Shown here: in pieces, positions 32,490 through 41,667 of the stretch
Numbering within the stretch: position 1 is the stretch's first letter
Layout of the letters: the number at the start of each line of letters is the position of its first letter
Assembly: GCA_944380605.1 (NCBI GenBank)
Contig: CALWIA010000003.1
Span: 1 to 64,000 of the forward strand
Reading direction: 5' to 3'
DNA: 64,000 nucleotides
Source: an uncultured Lachnospiraceae bacterium
GTDB taxonomy: Bacteria; Bacillota; Clostridia; Lachnospirales; Lachnospiraceae
The notes under the pieces: model-generated
Database searches by the model: none
What the model saw: the letters and a program-made list of their open reading frames with translations, nothing else
Told to the model about the DNA's origin: nothing
Program-made: the position numbers and the translations under genes

Positions 32490-33263
32490 TCAAAGAGTTC
32501 TGGCCGCCAGTTCCTTCAAAAGTTTCAGCGACTTTGCTCCGTCTGCTTCCATATCTTCCGTCTTTCCCTCGATGCTGACTCGGCCTTCATATCCAATGAC
32601 CCGCAGAGAGCGGAAGAACGCTTCAAACTCTTCCCCTTCCTCCGACACCGGATACTTCCGGCCGGCCGCCGCGGCAATGTGGGTGTGTCCCAGTCTGCCG
32701 ATGGTCTCGATATCCTGAATCCGGTCGTGATTCATCTCCACATGGTAAAAATCGGACAGAAGCCCTACCTGAGGATGATGCACATCCGCTTCCAGAATCG
32801 CGCCCTCTGCCATGGTACAGATCATATTGGTCTCACTCCGGCTGAGGGGCTCGATCACCACTTCAATGCCGTAAGGCGCGGCCGCATCTCCCGCCGCCCG
32901 GTATATGGACACCAGCTTCTTATAAGCTTCTCCCATGGTCAGATGCTCCGGACAGCGTCTGCATTTTCCACTGCCGAACACCACCACCTGTCCGCCGAAG
33001 GCGTGCACCGCCGCCATAGCCCGATCCAGATACTGTTTCAGCGCCTCCGCGTCCATATTGCCGTCAATCAGCTGTACTTCCTGCGGAAACAGCACGTTGA
33101 AGGCTTCGCAGGAAATCCGGGACGTGTTCAGCTTCTCCAGATACATCTGTCTTTCTTCCTCACTCAGCGCCAGCAGGCCGGTGACAGAAGGTTCAATATA
33201 ATCATAGCCCAGACGTTCCACCAGTTCCAGGTTTTCCAGTCCGGTACATATTCCAAATTTCAT
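32490..33263 (-). CDS. Sugar phosphate isomerase/epimerase-like TIM-barrel protein
   Basis: A 257-residue protein of the xylose-isomerase-like TIM-barrel superfamily. It starts MKFGICTGLENLE, then has GYDYIEPSV, QVVVFGSGKCRRCP, IEVVIEPLSRSETN, GLLSDFYHVEMN and HTHIAA, positions that usually bind a divalent metal. The substrate is unknown; epimerases and endonuclease IV-like enzymes share the fold. ATG 33263 is preceded by CGGGAGTACTG. It stands alone between two terminator-like regions. Confidence 0.8.
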   Translation of the reverse strand: MKFGICTGLENLELVERLGYDYIEPSVTGLLALSEEERQMYLEKLNTSRISCEAFNVLFPQEVQLIDGNMDAEALKQYLDRAMAAVHAFGGQVVVFGSGKCRRCPEHLTMGEAYKKLVSIYRAAGDAAAPYGIEVVIEPLSRSETNMICTMAEGAILEADVHHPQVGLLSDFYHVEMNHDRIQDIETIGRLGHTHIAAAAGRKYPVSEEGEEFEAFFRSLRVIGYEGRVSIEGKTEDMEADGAKSLKLLKELAARTL

Positions 33264-33322
33264 GTTCAGTACTCCCGAATATACAAACAACGCAGGAAGC
33301 GTCTCTCCCTGCCCGCTGCGGT

Positions 33323-33742
33323 TTATAATGAAATGATAACGTCTTTTTTCGCGTTCTCCGGCAGCTCATCCGCATCCATGGAGACGCTCAGCACAAATGT
33401 CACGTGGTACTTTTCACCGATGGCTTCCAGTTCCGCCACCGTCTCGGAGATATCCTCTCCCTCCAGGCAGGCCAGCTTCAGAAAGCTGTCCAGGAACATC
33501 ATCTCCAGGTCGTGGTCCTGAGAAATGATTCCGCAGATAAAACCAATAAACCCTGAGCTGTCCGTAATGTCAAATCCCTTGACGTTGATCAGACGGATCT
33601 TGTTGCTCAGTTCATACATATGCTTGGAACTTTTATCCAGATATACAATGGAGCCGTTTGCATCTTTAATCGCAGCATTGGCTTTGTCCAGCAGATATTT
33701 TGTCTTACCTTTTCCCTTTTTTCCAGCGATAATCTGCACCAT
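33323..33742 (-). CDS. Small P-loop NTPase-like protein of unknown function
   Basis: A 139-residue protein that begins MVQIIAGKKGKGKTKYLLDK, a clear Walker A loop. IVYLDKSSKHMYEL, DLEMMFLDSFLKLA (Walker B-like) and VTFVLSVSMDADELP follow, giving a minimal nucleotide-binding domain. It resembles small ATP-binding proteins conserved in Lachnospiraceae that lack an assigned role. ATG 33742 follows AGGAGGGCATGTAAT and there is a clear sigma-A promoter upstream. Confidence 0.75.
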   Translation of the reverse strand: MVQIIAGKKGKGKTKYLLDKANAAIKDANGSIVYLDKSSKHMYELSNKIRLINVKGFDITDSSGFIGFICGIISQDHDLEMMFLDSFLKLACLEGEDISETVAELEAIGEKYHVTFVLSVSMDADELPENAKKDVIISL

Positions 33743-33801
33743 ATTACATGCCCTCCTTGAGTTTATTGGTTTTGTATAAAAAATCCATTGAATTTACATC
33801 A

Positions 33802-33830
33802 ATTATAGTATAAATAAATAAAAAAGGCAA
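33802..33830 (-). promoter_or_regulatory. Predicted promoter of the small P-loop gene
   Basis: Reading leftward, TTGCCT (33830-33825) and TATAAT (33807-33802) are separated by 17 AT-rich bases. The transcript would begin near 33795, about 50 bases before ATG 33742. The -35 element abuts the end of the carboxypeptidase gene. Confidence 0.8.
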
Positions 33831-33834
33831 TCAC

Positions 33835-34815
33835 TTAATCGACAATTTTGGAAATTATATTCGTCATGTTGTCATACAGACCGTTCCGGCTGCCCGCTTT
33901 CAGCACCACGGAAATGTACTCTTTTTCCTGTTCATCCCGGGACGCCATGATCAGACAGTAGCCTGCGGCCTGGGTCGTGCCAGTTTTTCCGGAAAATACC
34001 GTCAGGCCCTGAGGCGTCTCCCGCTGCCCCACCAGATACCAGTTTCCGCCTTCCCAGGTCTTTAAAACCGGGCTGCCGTTTCCATCCGTATAACTGGCGG
34101 TATAGGCCGTCGTGCCGGTAACCTCCCGGAACTTGGGCAGTTTCAGCGCCTCATTAAAAATCAGATACAGGTCGTAGGCGGTGGTATAGTGGTTCTCATC
34201 GGTCAGGCCATGGGGATTGACAAAATGGGTTCCTGTAGCTCCCAGCTGTCTCGCTTCTTCGTTCATCATCTCCGCGAAGCCTTCGATGCTGCCGCCCATA
34301 TGTACGGCAATGGCCGCTCCGGCGTCGTTGCCGGAAGGAAGCATCAGGCCGTACAGCAGCTGTTCCAGCGTCAGCTGGTCGCCCGGATGGATGCCGCACA
34401 GCGTGGCTCCGGATTCCGTAATCACCGCGTCTTCCGTCACCGTCACCACGTCCTGCAGATTTCCGTATTTAATGGCCACTATGGCAGTCATAACCTTGGT
34501 AATGCTGGCCGGGTACAGCCGCTCAAACGCGTTTTTGCTGTACATCACCTGTTCATCATCTATGGAAAACAGTGCCGCGGCTTCGGAAGTGACCGCACCC
34601 GCGTCAAACATGGATTCATCTTCTATTACGCACAAATCTGCGGCAAACAGCTGCCCGGATCCCGTCTCTTCCCGGTCCGGCTCCAGCGTCAGCCTCCGCT
34701 CTTCAAAAGAATAAGGGCGTTCCAGCGGTTCTTTCCCAAAGGCGCCGCATCCGCTGAGTACGGCGCACACGGACAGCCAGCAAATGGCTCCCGCGGCAAA
34801 TCTCTTTCTGTTCAT
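33835..34815 (-). CDS. Lipoprotein D-alanyl-D-alanine carboxypeptidase (DacA-type)
   Basis: A 326-residue low-molecular-weight penicillin-binding protein that trims the terminal D-Ala of peptidoglycan stem peptides. The three active-site motifs are present: SITKVM (SxxK), PSGNDAG (SxN) and SGKTGTT (KTG). The N-terminus is a lipoprotein signal ending in LSGC (residues 20-23), so it is anchored by lipid instead of the C-terminal amphipathic helix of classic DacA. It lies downstream of mgsA and rodA. Confidence 0.92.
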   Translation of the reverse strand: MNRKRFAAGAICWLSVCAVLSGCGAFGKEPLERPYSFEERRLTLEPDREETGSGQLFAADLCVIEDESMFDAGAVTSEAAALFSIDDEQVMYSKNAFERLYPASITKVMTAIVAIKYGNLQDVVTVTEDAVITESGATLCGIHPGDQLTLEQLLYGLMLPSGNDAGAAIAVHMGGSIEGFAEMMNEEARQLGATGTHFVNPHGLTDENHYTTAYDLYLIFNEALKLPKFREVTGTTAYTASYTDGNGSPVLKTWEGGNWYLVGQRETPQGLTVFSGKTGTTQAAGYCLIMASRDEQEKEYISVVLKAGSRNGLYDNMTNIISKIVD

Positions 34816-34851
34816 AACCGGCTCCTGCCTGTCTTTTCTGCCTGTATCCGT

Positions 34852-35247
34852 CTACTTGTACATCTCCCGCCACTCCAGGTCGCCTCTCTCCAGCGCCTTT
34901 ACCAGCAGCTCCGCCGTGGCCACGTTGGTCGCTATAGGAATGTTGTGCATATCGCAGGCCCGTACAATGCCGCTTCCATCCGGATCCGTCCGTTTCGGGG
35001 AAACCGGCTCCCGCAGGAAAATCACCAGGTCCAGCTGATCCTGTTCAATATCGATGCACATCTGCTGTCCGCCCCCCAGATGTCCTGCCAGGTATTTATG
35101 CACGTTCAGATTGGTCACTTCTTCGATCAGTCTTCCCGTGGTTCCTGTGGCGTACAGCGAATGCTTGCTGAGGATTCCTCTGTACGCGATGCAGAAATTC
35201 TGCATCAGCTTCTTTTTCGAGTCGTGGGCGATTAAACCGATATTCAT
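34852..35247 (-). CDS. mgsA: Methylglyoxal synthase-like protein with altered active-site residues
   Basis: A 131-residue protein of the MgsA family, which converts dihydroxyacetone phosphate to methylglyoxal. The phosphate-binding parts are kept: IGLIAHDSKKK, LYATGTTGRLI and IPIATNVATAELL. The loop that is GGDQQ in E. coli, containing the catalytic Asp71, reads GGGQQ here, and the position of His98 appears to be Thr in SPKRTDPD. Activity may be lost or changed. ATG 35247 is the conserved start. It follows rodA in the - strand order, a common clostridial arrangement. Confidence 0.85.
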   Translation of the reverse strand: MNIGLIAHDSKKKLMQNFCIAYRGILSKHSLYATGTTGRLIEEVTNLNVHKYLAGHLGGGQQMCIDIEQDQLDLVIFLREPVSPKRTDPDGSGIVRACDMHNIPIATNVATAELLVKALERGDLEWREMYK

Positions 35248-35260
35248 TTGTCTTCCTCCT

Positions 35261-36385
35261 TCATGAGTTGCTAAAGTTGCGCTGTAGCCCAACATTCAAA
35301 ACCACTCCCATGCCCAGGTAGATACTGAGCAGGGAACTTACTCCATAACTGACTAACGGCAGCGGCAGCCCCGTGTTGGGGAAAATAGCCGTCGCCACCG
35401 CGATGTTGGCAAAACTCTGAAATGCCAGCAGCGTGCCCATGCCGACGCAGATCAGCCTGCCTGACAAATCCTTTGCCCGGTAAGCCATAATCAGGCATTC
35501 ATACACCAGAAGCAAAAACAGCACCAGCACCGCCATGGTGCCCGCGAATCCCATCTCTTCTCCCACTATGGCAAATATAAAATCGGTCTGTTCCTCCGAG
35601 AGAAAATTTCCGTTTTTTACAGAGGCGATCTCCGTATTGTTCAGTCCCTTGCCCCACAACTGTCCGGAGCCAATGGCCATAATGGAATTTTCCTGCTGCC
35701 AGTACGCGGAAGCGTACTGTTCCGGGTCGATCCACGCCAGAATACGGGTGGCCTGGTATCCCTGGAGAAACGGCAGCAGGCCCTGCTGGATCAGATAGAT
35801 CAGCAGAATGCCGCCGGGCACCACCACCGCCAGCACGCCGAAAATCCATTTGTAGCTGACGCCGGAGGCAAATACCACCGCCGCGATAATCACCGTCAGC
35901 ACCAGCGTGGTGGACAGGTTGGGCTGTTCAAAAATCAGCACCGCCGGAACCGCGAAAAGCAGAGCGCCCATTCCCAGCACCGGCAGCTGATTGATCCTCT
36001 CCTGGTATTTCTGGAAATACCAGGAGAAGAACAGCACCAGTCCGATTTTTACAAATTCCGCCGGCTGTATCTGGCCGATGACCGGAAGCACCAGCCAGCG
36101 GGTGGCGATGCCCCGGCTCTTGCCCATAATCAGCACCGCCGCCAGCAGCACAATGCATCCGCCGTAAATCAGCGTGGACAGCGACAAAAGCTTGTGATAG
36201 TCGATCAGGGAAAGGGCCACTGCCAGCACCAGCCCCACGGCGATGCCCATGATCTGCTTGCCTGTCATGGAACGGTCCTGATTGGTGGCGCTCCAGATGG
36301 CCAGAATTCCGATTCCGCTTAGCAGAAGCATGTACAGCAAAACCCGAACGTTGTATCTTCGGAAGTTATAATCAAAAAAAGTCAT
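35261..36385 (-). CDS. rodA: Rod-shape SEDS glycosyltransferase RodA
   Basis: A 374-residue membrane protein with about ten helices. SEDS proteins polymerise peptidoglycan glycan strands together with a class B PBP, here probably the PBP2 at 38255-41161. Motifs: RWLVLPVIGQIQPAEFVKIGL, GYQATRILAWIDPEQY, EEQTDFIFAIVGEEMGF and PNTGLPLPLVSYGVSSLLS. The ATG at 36385 overlaps the minE stop by 4 bases. Confidence 0.94.
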   Translation of the reverse strand: MTFFDYNFRRYNVRVLLYMLLLSGIGILAIWSATNQDRSMTGKQIMGIAVGLVLAVALSLIDYHKLLSLSTLIYGGCIVLLAAVLIMGKSRGIATRWLVLPVIGQIQPAEFVKIGLVLFFSWYFQKYQERINQLPVLGMGALLFAVPAVLIFEQPNLSTTLVLTVIIAAVVFASGVSYKWIFGVLAVVVPGGILLIYLIQQGLLPFLQGYQATRILAWIDPEQYASAYWQQENSIMAIGSGQLWGKGLNNTEIASVKNGNFLSEEQTDFIFAIVGEEMGFAGTMAVLVLFLLLVYECLIMAYRAKDLSGRLICVGMGTLLAFQSFANIAVATAIFPNTGLPLPLVSYGVSSLLSIYLGMGVVLNVGLQRNFSNS

Positions 36386-36666
36386 CCAAAAGTCCCCTTA
36401 CTGCAGGTCAGTCTTCGAATCGGTATGTTCGCGCAGAGCGCCGGCATGTCCTGGGCGTATCCCGGAAGCGGCATCCGCTCCACCCGTACTTCCATACGGT
36501 CGGAGTCCACTTCCATATACCGGGAGAGCACGCGGCACAGGTCGCTTTTGAGCATTTCCAGCAGTTCCGGAGAACAGCCGGTCTTGTCCGCCGCCAGCAG
36601 AATCTTCAGCCGCCTTCTGGCAACGGAACCGGAACGTTCCCTTCTGATTCTCAGCATCCGGATCAT
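36382..36666 (-). CDS. minE: Cell division topological factor MinE
   Basis: A 94-residue protein. The N-terminal part (RSGSVARRRLKILLAADKTG) contains the anti-MinCD region. The C-terminal topological-specificity domain includes LLEMLKSDLCRVLSRYMEVD and VRVERMPLPG. It stimulates MinD ATPase to confine MinC to the poles. It overlaps minD by 4 bases and rodA by 4 bases. Confidence 0.93.
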   Translation of the reverse strand: MIRMLRIRRERSGSVARRRLKILLAADKTGCSPELLEMLKSDLCRVLSRYMEVDSDRMEVRVERMPLPGYAQDMPALCANIPIRRLTCSKGTFG

Positions 36667-37466
36667 ATCGCCTCCTGGGCCCGCTTGAAAAAGCCGGAAA
36701 TCCTGGAGAACAGACTCCGCGTCACGTGAGGCACATACAGGGGAATGTCCTCGCCCATAAGCCGCTTGCAGATGTCCAGATACGCCTGTCCCGGCGCGCT
36801 GTCCGTACCCGCCAGAGGTTCTCCCTGGTTGGCGGATATGACGATGGCCTCGTCGTCCGGCACCGCCCCCAGAAGGGGCACCGCCAGGATGTCCATAACG
36901 TCGTCCACCGACATCATATCTCCCCGCCGGACCATATCCATCCGCACCCGGTTGACAATCAGGTGAATGCTCTTTAAATCCGACGCCTCCAGCAGTCCGA
37001 TGATCCGGTCCGCGTCGCGGATGGCAGACACCTCCGGCGTCGTCACTACCAGCGCCCGGTCCGCTCCCGCTATGGCGTTGCGGAACCCCTGTTCAATACC
37101 GGCCGGGCAGTCCAGCAGTATGTAGTCAAAATCTTCCCGCAGATCCTCCACCAGCTTGATCATCTGTTCCGGGTTCACCGCGGACTTGTCCCTGGTCTGG
37201 GCCGAGGGAAGCAGATAGAGATTCTGATATCTTTTGTCTCTGATCAGGGCCTGCTTCATTCTGCAGTTTCCTTCCACCACATCCACCAGATTGTAGACAA
37301 TCCGGTTTTCCAGCCCCATAACCACATCCAGGTTGCGCAGTCCGATGTCCGTATCGATCATTACGGTGCGCATCCCCAGCATGGCCAGGCCGGTCCCGAT
37401 GTTGGCAGAAGTCGTGGTTTTCCCAACCCCGCCTTTTCCGGAGGTAATCACAATGACTTCACTCAT
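36663..37466 (-). CDS. minD: Septum site-determining ATPase MinD
   Basis: A 267-residue ParA/MinD-type ATPase. The deviant Walker A is ITSGKGGVGKTTTSANIG near the N-terminus; DTDIGLRNLD and DYILLDCPAGIEQGF follow. The C-terminal LFSRISGFFKRAQEAI is the amphipathic helix that binds membrane when ATP is bound. ATG 37466 is preferred (conserved MSEVIVITSGKGG). Confidence 0.97.
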   Translation of the reverse strand: MSEVIVITSGKGGVGKTTTSANIGTGLAMLGMRTVMIDTDIGLRNLDVVMGLENRIVYNLVDVVEGNCRMKQALIRDKRYQNLYLLPSAQTRDKSAVNPEQMIKLVEDLREDFDYILLDCPAGIEQGFRNAIAGADRALVVTTPEVSAIRDADRIIGLLEASDLKSIHLIVNRVRMDMVRRGDMMSVDDVMDILAVPLLGAVPDDEAIVISANQGEPLAGTDSAPGQAYLDICKRLMGEDIPLYVPHVTRSLFSRISGFFKRAQEAI

Positions 37467-37549
37467 AGCTGTTTCCTCCTGAACTTTTACGCCGCCTTGC
37501 ACAGCGCCAACATAATCATTTTACATGAAATCGGATGATATTTCCAGTA

Positions 37550-38215
37550 CTAATTGGGTTTCATCAGATCAAAAATACTTTTTTTCAGAGATCGGACGCG
37601 CAGCTCTCCTTTTTCGGCATAAACCGTCACAGGCCCCCTGCCCAGGCGCTTTCCCCGGTCCCCGAAACGGGCGGCGAAGCCGGCGATCTTCACCTGGGTC
37701 GGCACCATATCCAGCGCGGCGATCACCGCGTCCTCGTTGCCGGCGGCGCCTGCCGTCACGCTGCCCCGCAGATCTCCCAGCACCACCACGTTGCCTCTGG
37801 CGGTTACCCGCGCCCCCTTTTCCACGTCTCCGATTACCACAATGCTGGCCTCGGACTCCAGGTGCTCGCCGGCCCGCAGGCATCCTTTGTAAAACTGGCC
37901 GGTCATGGAGGACAGTTCCATAAGTTTTTCATTCAGCGCCTTTTCGCACCGGCGCATCCGGCTGGCGTCCTGGTCCACCAGGCACAAGATTTCTATCTGC
38001 GAATGGTCGGTAATCACGTTGACGATCTGAAACTCCTGCTCCGGAGTCAGCGGCCGGCCGGCCAGCGTCAGCGTCATTTGTACGGAGCCCCAGAAACGGG
38101 CGCTTTCTTCAAACTTCGCGGCAATATCGCCGAGAAGCTGCTGGTAGGGAACCTCCGGGTCCAGAATCACGGTCATGCCGGCCCGGTTCCCCTTGATCAC
38201 CACACTGCTTTTCAT
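37550..38215 (-). CDS. minC: Septum site-determining inhibitor MinC
   Basis: A 221-residue FtsZ inhibitor. The N-terminal domain is residues 1-100, and the right-handed beta-helix C-terminal domain starts near residue 110 with the repeats LRAGEHLESEASIVVIGDV and GNVVVLGDLRGSVTAGAAGN, ending in FGDRGKRL. It is recruited by MinD. An 83-base gap separates it from minD. Confidence 0.93.
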   Translation of the reverse strand: MKSSVVIKGNRAGMTVILDPEVPYQQLLGDIAAKFEESARFWGSVQMTLTLAGRPLTPEQEFQIVNVITDHSQIEILCLVDQDASRMRRCEKALNEKLMELSSMTGQFYKGCLRAGEHLESEASIVVIGDVEKGARVTARGNVVVLGDLRGSVTAGAAGNEDAVIAALDMVPTQVKIAGFAARFGDRGKRLGRGPVTVYAEKGELRVRSLKKSIFDLMKPN

Positions 38216-38254
38216 CGCACATCACCTTCCATTTTCCATTTTCCCGTCCGCGGA

Positions 38255-41161
38255 TCAGTCCTGAATCACCACGTTGCTGGCCGCGATCGCATCGCCCTCC
38301 AGAATTTCTTCCAGGCTTAAGTACCCATAATACAGCTGATATACGTATTTTGCCACGGAAGCCGCGTTGGAAGAAGAATATCCGTATGGAATATTCACCA
38401 CCACGCTGATTTCCGGGTCCGCGTAAGGCCCGTAGGAAATAAACAGGCCGTGGTTGGCTCGGGTGCTCTCCTGAGCCGTACCGGTCTTGCCGGCGATTTC
38501 CACCGGCAGATCCCGGAAAATCGCCTGGGCGGAGCCGCTGGCCACCACTTCCCGCATGCCGGTCTGCACCGCGTTCCAGGTAGTATCCGAAATCTCCACA
38601 TGCTGGTACAGTTCCGGGCTGTAGTCCTGCACTACTTCTCCGGAAGAGGACGTGACCTTGTCGATCAGGCTCAGTTCATATACGTCGCCCCGGTTGGCCA
38701 GCGCCGTCACATACCGGGCCAGCTGTACGTTGGTATAGGCGTTGCTGCCCTGTCCTATGGCGGAACGCTCCGGGTCTTCCGTACTCAGCCGGGGAGAATT
38801 TTCCTCGATCTCCACGCCGGACTTGTGATCCAGGCCGAACAGAGACGCGTACTCCCGTATGGTTTCCAGGCCCCGTTCCGTGGAATATACCCCCGTCTCG
38901 TCAGTGGAAAGCCGATGGGCCACCTCGGCGAAAAAGTAGTTGCAGGAGTTCTGGATGCCACCTACCACGTCCAGGTCCGAGTGCATGCCGGGGAATACCA
39001 CGCACCGCAGCGGCGGCGACGCTTCTTCGTAAAGGCCGGTGCACTTTATGGTGTCCGTGGTGCTGATCACGCCCTCTTCCAGTCCGGCAATGGCTGTGAT
39101 AGGCTTGAAGGTAGAGCCGGGCGCTTTCACCACCTGGGTGGCGTTGTTGTACAGCGGCAGAGACAGATCGTTGTTTAAGCTGCTGTAATAGGCCGCGTCC
39201 ACCGTGCCGGACAGCATGTTGTTGTCATAGCTGGGATAGGTTACCAGCGCCAGCACTTCTCCGGTGTTGACGTCCGTTACCGTGCATCCCGCCGTACAGG
39301 GATCCAGCGCCAGCTGGGCCGGCGTGATCTCGATGTTGGAGATCTTTTCAATCATAAAGGTATAGGCGTAGTCGCTGCCGTTTTCCGTCAGCAGCCGCAC
39401 CTGTTCCTCGTCATAAGGCAGCACTCCCTGGGAATAAAGCGCCAGGCAGAGTTCCCGTCCCGTCACCACGTCCTGGTTTACCAGGTAGCGGTAAATCAGC
39501 TTGCTGAATTTGGCGTCGCCCTGAAGCTGTTCCAGAATGTAGTCCACAATGGCCTGGAAGCTGTCGTCAGCGCTGGAATACCGGGACTGGATATCCAGCT
39601 TCGTGGTGTCGATCCAGTTATTGGAGATTCCCCGATAGAGATACTCCCGCAGGCTGATGCTGCCTTCCCGCCAGGCCGCCTCCTCCTCGCCTGCACTGTC
39701 TATGCGGTCGCTCTGGACAATCCCCACGGTGGAGGAGGCCAGGTAAGTATACATGTATTCCATATACGAACGCAGATCCTCCGGCAGCTGATTCATAGGC
39801 GGCGCCGCCGGGTCTTCCAGCTGGGCCCGCAGCTGCGCAAGGATCTGTTCCCGGGAAGAGAGGAACTTCTGATGAATCTGCTTTTCGATCTCTCCCGCTT
39901 CTTCCGACTCCATGTGCTTTAAAGACAGCACATTGTTGTTGATCAGCTGATAATACGCGTCCTTAATGGGAATTTTCATCTTGCTTCGGTCCTGGTTTTC
40001 CTCTTCCGTCACGTCCCGGTTTACCAGGTGCTCCGTAAGGATGCCGGCCAGCTGCTGCTCCAGCAGGTTGTAAATTCCGATCTGCAGGTCCGCGTCAATG
40101 GTCAGCCACACGTCGCTGCCGGCTTTGGGCTCCGTAGAGCTTTGCACGCCCAGAATCTGGCCGCGGCTGTCCACGTAAATGCTCTGCTCTCCCTTTTTCC
40201 CCTGCAGCTCATATTCCATTTCCGCCTCGATGCCGATGCGTCCCACCGTATCGGTCAGCTCATAATTTTCATCGTGCTTGCGCAGTTCCTCCAGCTGATC
40301 GGACTGTACTTTTCCGGTGTAGCCGATGATGGACGCGAAATAAACGCTGTCATTGTATACGCGGATGGTGGACTCTTCGATGGAGACTCCCAGCAGATCC
40401 GCCATATTTTCCGACACCTCCGCCACCGTTTCTTCCGATACGTTGGACGCCACCGTGGTGCTTTCGTACCGCTGGTAGTCCGTCAAAGACATGGTATAGC
40501 GGATATTGGCGATCTGAAGCGCTTCCTCGTCGGTGAGCACAATGGGATTTCCGTTTTCATCCTTCAGCCGGTCAAGATCGTACCGGTCCTCGCTTTTCAG
40601 CTGTTCAAAAATCTCTCTGGCGGACACGGCGGAGGGATAGGAACCATCCTCGCCGTTGAGCTGATCCGCCGACGTCAGCCCGTAGTAATCCCGCAGAAAC
40701 CGCAGCCGGGCCGATTCCGACGAAGAGGTGTAGACAAACTCTCCGTTCTGGTCTATGGTGATTTCCAGTTCTCCCTCCACCGTCTCGTCATGGGCGTCCA
40801 GAATGCGCACCAGCTTCAGCAGCATCAGATTGCGCTCCTGGTTGGTGGAGTAGTCTCCGTTGTTCCGAATGGTCACCGAATAAGCCAGTTCATTGTAGGC
40901 CAGCACCTTGCCGTTCCGGTCATAAATATTCCCTCTGGAACCGGGCGTATACACCGTCCGCAGGGTTTTGGAAACGTATTCCGTCAGGTATCGCTCTCCG
41001 TTGATGATCTGCAGGTTAAATAATTTTACCGCCAGCACGCAGAACATGGCGGTAAACAGCGCTCCCAGCACAAAGACCCGGGAGGTTACAACCCGTTTAA
41101 AAAATTCCTGCAGAATTTCCAGAATATCTCTAAACAATGGTAGTATCTCTCCTACTTTCAA
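38255..41161 (-). CDS. mrdA: Class B penicillin-binding protein 2 (elongation transpeptidase), long form
   Basis: A 968-residue peptidoglycan transpeptidase. A short cytoplasmic part precedes one membrane helix (residues 29-48, VFVLGALFTAMFCVLAVKLF). The pedestal domain contains RGNIYDRNGKVLAYN and GRIGIEAEMEYELQG. The transpeptidase motifs are PGSTFKPI (Ser683), NSCNYFF and GKTGTAQ (Lys892). It is some 300 residues longer than E. coli PBP2. The extra sequence, about residues 395-620, sits between pedestal and catalytic serine. It partners RodA/MreCD. Its start overlaps mreD by 32 bases. Confidence 0.94.
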   Translation of the reverse strand: MKVGEILPLFRDILEILQEFFKRVVTSRVFVLGALFTAMFCVLAVKLFNLQIINGERYLTEYVSKTLRTVYTPGSRGNIYDRNGKVLAYNELAYSVTIRNNGDYSTNQERNLMLLKLVRILDAHDETVEGELEITIDQNGEFVYTSSSESARLRFLRDYYGLTSADQLNGEDGSYPSAVSAREIFEQLKSEDRYDLDRLKDENGNPIVLTDEEALQIANIRYTMSLTDYQRYESTTVASNVSEETVAEVSENMADLLGVSIEESTIRVYNDSVYFASIIGYTGKVQSDQLEELRKHDENYELTDTVGRIGIEAEMEYELQGKKGEQSIYVDSRGQILGVQSSTEPKAGSDVWLTIDADLQIGIYNLLEQQLAGILTEHLVNRDVTEEENQDRSKMKIPIKDAYYQLINNNVLSLKHMESEEAGEIEKQIHQKFLSSREQILAQLRAQLEDPAAPPMNQLPEDLRSYMEYMYTYLASSTVGIVQSDRIDSAGEEEAAWREGSISLREYLYRGISNNWIDTTKLDIQSRYSSADDSFQAIVDYILEQLQGDAKFSKLIYRYLVNQDVVTGRELCLALYSQGVLPYDEEQVRLLTENGSDYAYTFMIEKISNIEITPAQLALDPCTAGCTVTDVNTGEVLALVTYPSYDNNMLSGTVDAAYYSSLNNDLSLPLYNNATQVVKAPGSTFKPITAIAGLEEGVISTTDTIKCTGLYEEASPPLRCVVFPGMHSDLDVVGGIQNSCNYFFAEVAHRLSTDETGVYSTERGLETIREYASLFGLDHKSGVEIEENSPRLSTEDPERSAIGQGSNAYTNVQLARYVTALANRGDVYELSLIDKVTSSSGEVVQDYSPELYQHVEISDTTWNAVQTGMREVVASGSAQAIFRDLPVEIAGKTGTAQESTRANHGLFISYGPYADPEISVVVNIPYGYSSSNAASVAKYVYQLYYGYLSLEEILEGDAIAASNVVIQD

Positions 41162-41666
41162 TCTCTTTCAGCCAGCGGTTAATAAACAGAAGCAGGCGGT
41201 AGATCAGCAGCGTGGTCACCGCCGTAAAAATAATCTCCGGAATCATCAGTTCCCGGAAATAGTACAACAGATCCAGCCTTCCCCGGATCAGGAACCGGAA
41301 CACGTAGATGTACATGTTGTAGGCCAGTTCATTCAATATGCTTAAAATCAGAGGAAGAGTAATGTAGTCTTCGTAATAGTATTTCGTGCAGATGCCGTTT
41401 ACATAGCCCACGTAGATATAAAACAGGGTATAAAACCCGAAGGGGCCGCTGTAAAACAGATCCAGCAGGATTCCCGCCAGCAGTCCGTAGACCATGCCGG
41501 ATCTCTGGCCCTCCATAAACCCGAAGGAAAAGGTCAGAATCAGCAGCAGGTTCGGCGTCGCCGACAGAAAAGGGATCAGCGGAAACACGCTGTTCTGTAT
41601 GATAAAGGCCGCGATCAGCAGGCCCAGATGAATCAGTATCCGCTTTAAGGCATTCTCCCAAACCAT
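41130..41666 (-). CDS. mreD: Rod-shape protein MreD
   Basis: A 178-residue polytopic membrane protein with five or six helices. It matches MreD in size, position and in LLILTFSFGFMEGQRSGMVYGLLAG and DLFYSGPFGFYTL. It links MreC and the elongation machinery. It starts one base after the mreC stop and overlaps the PBP2 gene. Confidence 0.9.
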   Translation of the reverse strand: MVWENALKRILIHLGLLIAAFIIQNSVFPLIPFLSATPNLLLILTFSFGFMEGQRSGMVYGLLAGILLDLFYSGPFGFYTLFYIYVGYVNGICTKYYYEDYITLPLILSILNELAYNMYIYVFRFLIRGRLDLLYYFRELMIPEIIFTAVTTLLIYRLLLFINRWLKEIESRRDTTIV

Positions 41667-41667
41667 G

